Positions 6,567 to 7,522 of a DNA stretch of 7,522 nucleotides are shown one piece after another (the stretch's first letter is position 1; each line of letters opens with the position of its first letter). The stretch comes from Clostridiales bacterium (GTDB lineage Bacteria; Bacillota; Peptococcia; Peptococcales; Peptococcaceae): NCBI GenBank assembly GCA_003343815.1, contig QAKL01000011.1, positions 1 to 7,522 on the forward strand. Direction: 5' to 3'. The notes beneath the pieces are model-generated. The model made no database searches, was not told the DNA's origin, and was given only the letters and a program-made list of their open reading frames with translations. Both the position numbers and the translations under genes were made by a program.

Positions 6567-6630
6567 ATATTTTTACTTTCCCTATTAATCCGTCTTTCTT
6601 GACACTATATTGTAAAAGTGCTATCCTATA
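6531..6630 (+). repeat. Direct repeat of CTATCCTATA, copies 90 bp apart
   Basis: The 10-mer CTATCCTATA is found at 6531-6540 and again at 6621-6630. The second copy contains the -10 of the MFS promoter. The first copy has TTGTCA upstream at 6511-6516, but the spacer is only 15 bp, so a second promoter there is doubtful. Confidence 0.45.
6599..6627 (+). promoter_or_regulatory. Sigma-A promoter of the MFS transporter gene
   Basis: The -35 is a consensus TTGACA (6599-6604), the spacer is 17 bp and the -10 is TATCCT (6622-6627). The predicted start near 6634 gives a leader of about 29 bases. Confidence 0.75.
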
Positions 6631-6662
6631 GAGGCAAAATCGTAACGAATGAGAGTGAGAAT

Positions 6663-7522
6663 ATGAAAAAAGAACATTACAGCTACATCATGATGCTCGG
6701 TCATCTCTGCGTGGATTTGAGCACGTTTTCCTTGATCGCGTTATCACCGTTTTTAGTCACTTACAAAAATATGTCCTACACCTCCGTCGCCGGGCTTATT
6801 TTTATCATGAGCCTTATAAACGCCCTTTCCCAGCCGCTTTTCGGCGCTTTAGCAGATAAAAAAGCCCGCCCGTGGATGATGGGCTTAGGTGTTTTAATGA
6901 GCGGCTGGGGGATAGCTTTGCTAGGTTTTTTTGAAAGCTACACCGCGATGCTTTTTTGCATTGCCGTAAGCAGTATCGGCTTGGCGCTTTACCACCCCGA
7001 CGGCGGCCGTATGGCTAATTTCGTCTCCGGCAAAGCTAAAGGCAAAGGCGTCAGCAACTTTTCTTTCGGCGGCAATTTAAGCGGTTTTGTGGGACCGGTC
7101 CTCACAGTTTTCGCCGTAAGTCATTTCGGTATGCACGGCACAATCATTATTGCTATCCCTGCCACGTTGATGGCGCTTTGGCTTTTTTCTTTAAACTCCC
7201 GTTTCCTCAAATTTGCCGAGGAGGGGCAAAAGGAAATGGCTACCGCGATGAAAGCCGGACAGAAAGACGATTGGCACGGATTTATGCGGTTATTTTTTGT
7301 AACGATCATGCGCTCAGCTATTATGAACGGTATGAATACCTTTATTCCGTTATTTTGGCTCTCGATCCTCATGCAAACCGAAGAAACTTCAGGGCTCATC
7401 ACCTCGCTTATCGCTTTAGCCGGAGCCTTTGCTACCTTAACAGGCGGTCGCATGTCCGATAAACTCGGTTATAAAAACATGATCCGCACCGGATTAATCG
7501 CACTTGTGCCCTGTATGGCGAT
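6663..7522 (+). CDS. MFS transporter, fosmidomycin-resistance (Fsr) type, 3' end outside window
   Basis: This is an inner-membrane secondary transporter of the major facilitator superfamily. The frame is open from ATG 6663 to the window edge, giving 286 residues of an expected roughly 390-400. Fsr-type marks are GHLCVDLSTFSLIALSPFLV (13-32), LINALSQPLFGALADKKARP (51-70, including motif A), LALYHPDGGRMA (107-118, the HP(E/D)G signature) and SNFSFGGNLSGFVGP (131-145). Six hydrophobic segments precede a hydrophilic loop at about 180-207. Further membrane segments follow, and the second-half motif A copy is GGRMSDKLGYKN (261-272). E. coli Fsr exports fosmidomycin, but most homologues have unknown substrates, so I give no symbol. 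The Shine-Dalgarno (GAGTGAG) is weak. No other in-frame start codon lies between the promoter and this ATG. Confidence 0.9.
   Translation, partial: MKKEHYSYIMMLGHLCVDLSTFSLIALSPFLVTYKNMSYTSVAGLIFIMSLINALSQPLFGALADKKARPWMMGLGVLMSGWGIALLGFFESYTAMLFCIAVSSIGLALYHPDGGRMANFVSGKAKGKGVSNFSFGGNLSGFVGPVLTVFAVSHFGMHGTIIIAIPATLMALWLFSLNSRFLKFAEEGQKEMATAMKAGQKDDWHGFMRLFFVTIMRSAIMNGMNTFIPLFWLSILMQTEETSGLITSLIALAGAFATLTGGRMSDKLGYKNMIRTGLIALVPCMA

Noticed and set aside
6551..6568. Sigma-54-like TTGGCAC element
   Set aside because: The required GC of the -12 element is missing at the correct distance.
7121..7462. Open frames on both strands near the right edge
   Set aside because: They overlap the MFS transporter frame, which has clear family motifs throughout.

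Overview
The window looks like ordinary chromosome from a low-to-mid GC Firmicute. The best clues are the run prmA-rsmE-mtaB, which matches the yqeT-yqeU-yqeV run of Bacillus and many other Firmicutes, a bS21 protein (RpsU) with a Firmicute-type KKKSEAARK tail, and clear sigma-A promoters with 17-bp spacers. The RpsU sequence and the mid-range GC content fit a Negativicute, but that is inference and I do not name a genus.

Layout. On the + strand, 1-842 is the 3' part of a ketopantoate-reductase-like oxidoreductase. From 918 to 6375 everything reads on the - strand. In transcription order (right to left) it is: mqo (malate:quinone oxidoreductase) with its own promoter and terminator; prmA-rsmE-mtaB, driven by a promoter just downstream of the mqo terminator; hinT with its own promoter; and rpsU with its own promoter, ending in a hairpin terminator that faces the end of the oxidoreductase gene. 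A 287-bp divergent intergenic region (6376-6662) then separates mqo from a + strand MFS transporter of the fosmidomycin-resistance (Fsr) type, which runs off the right edge.

How the genes fit together. prmA (ribosomal protein L11 methylation), rsmE (16S rRNA m3U methylation), mtaB (tRNA ms2t6A modification) and rpsU (30S protein bS21) all serve the translation machinery. hinT is a purine-nucleotide hydrolase that often sits beside them. mqo is a respiratory, membrane-associated malate dehydrogenase and is transcriptionally insulated from the translation block. The usual flanking genes, dnaK/dnaJ upstream and yqeY downstream, are missing here.

I see no RNA genes, insertion sequences, CRISPR arrays or attachment sites, and no sign of an undescribed multi-gene system. 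The most interesting leads are regulatory: a 9-mer present three times in the mqo/MFS divergent region (one copy on the mqo -10), a perfect inverted repeat filling the hinT promoter spacer, and an apparently missing catalytic lysine in the first gene.
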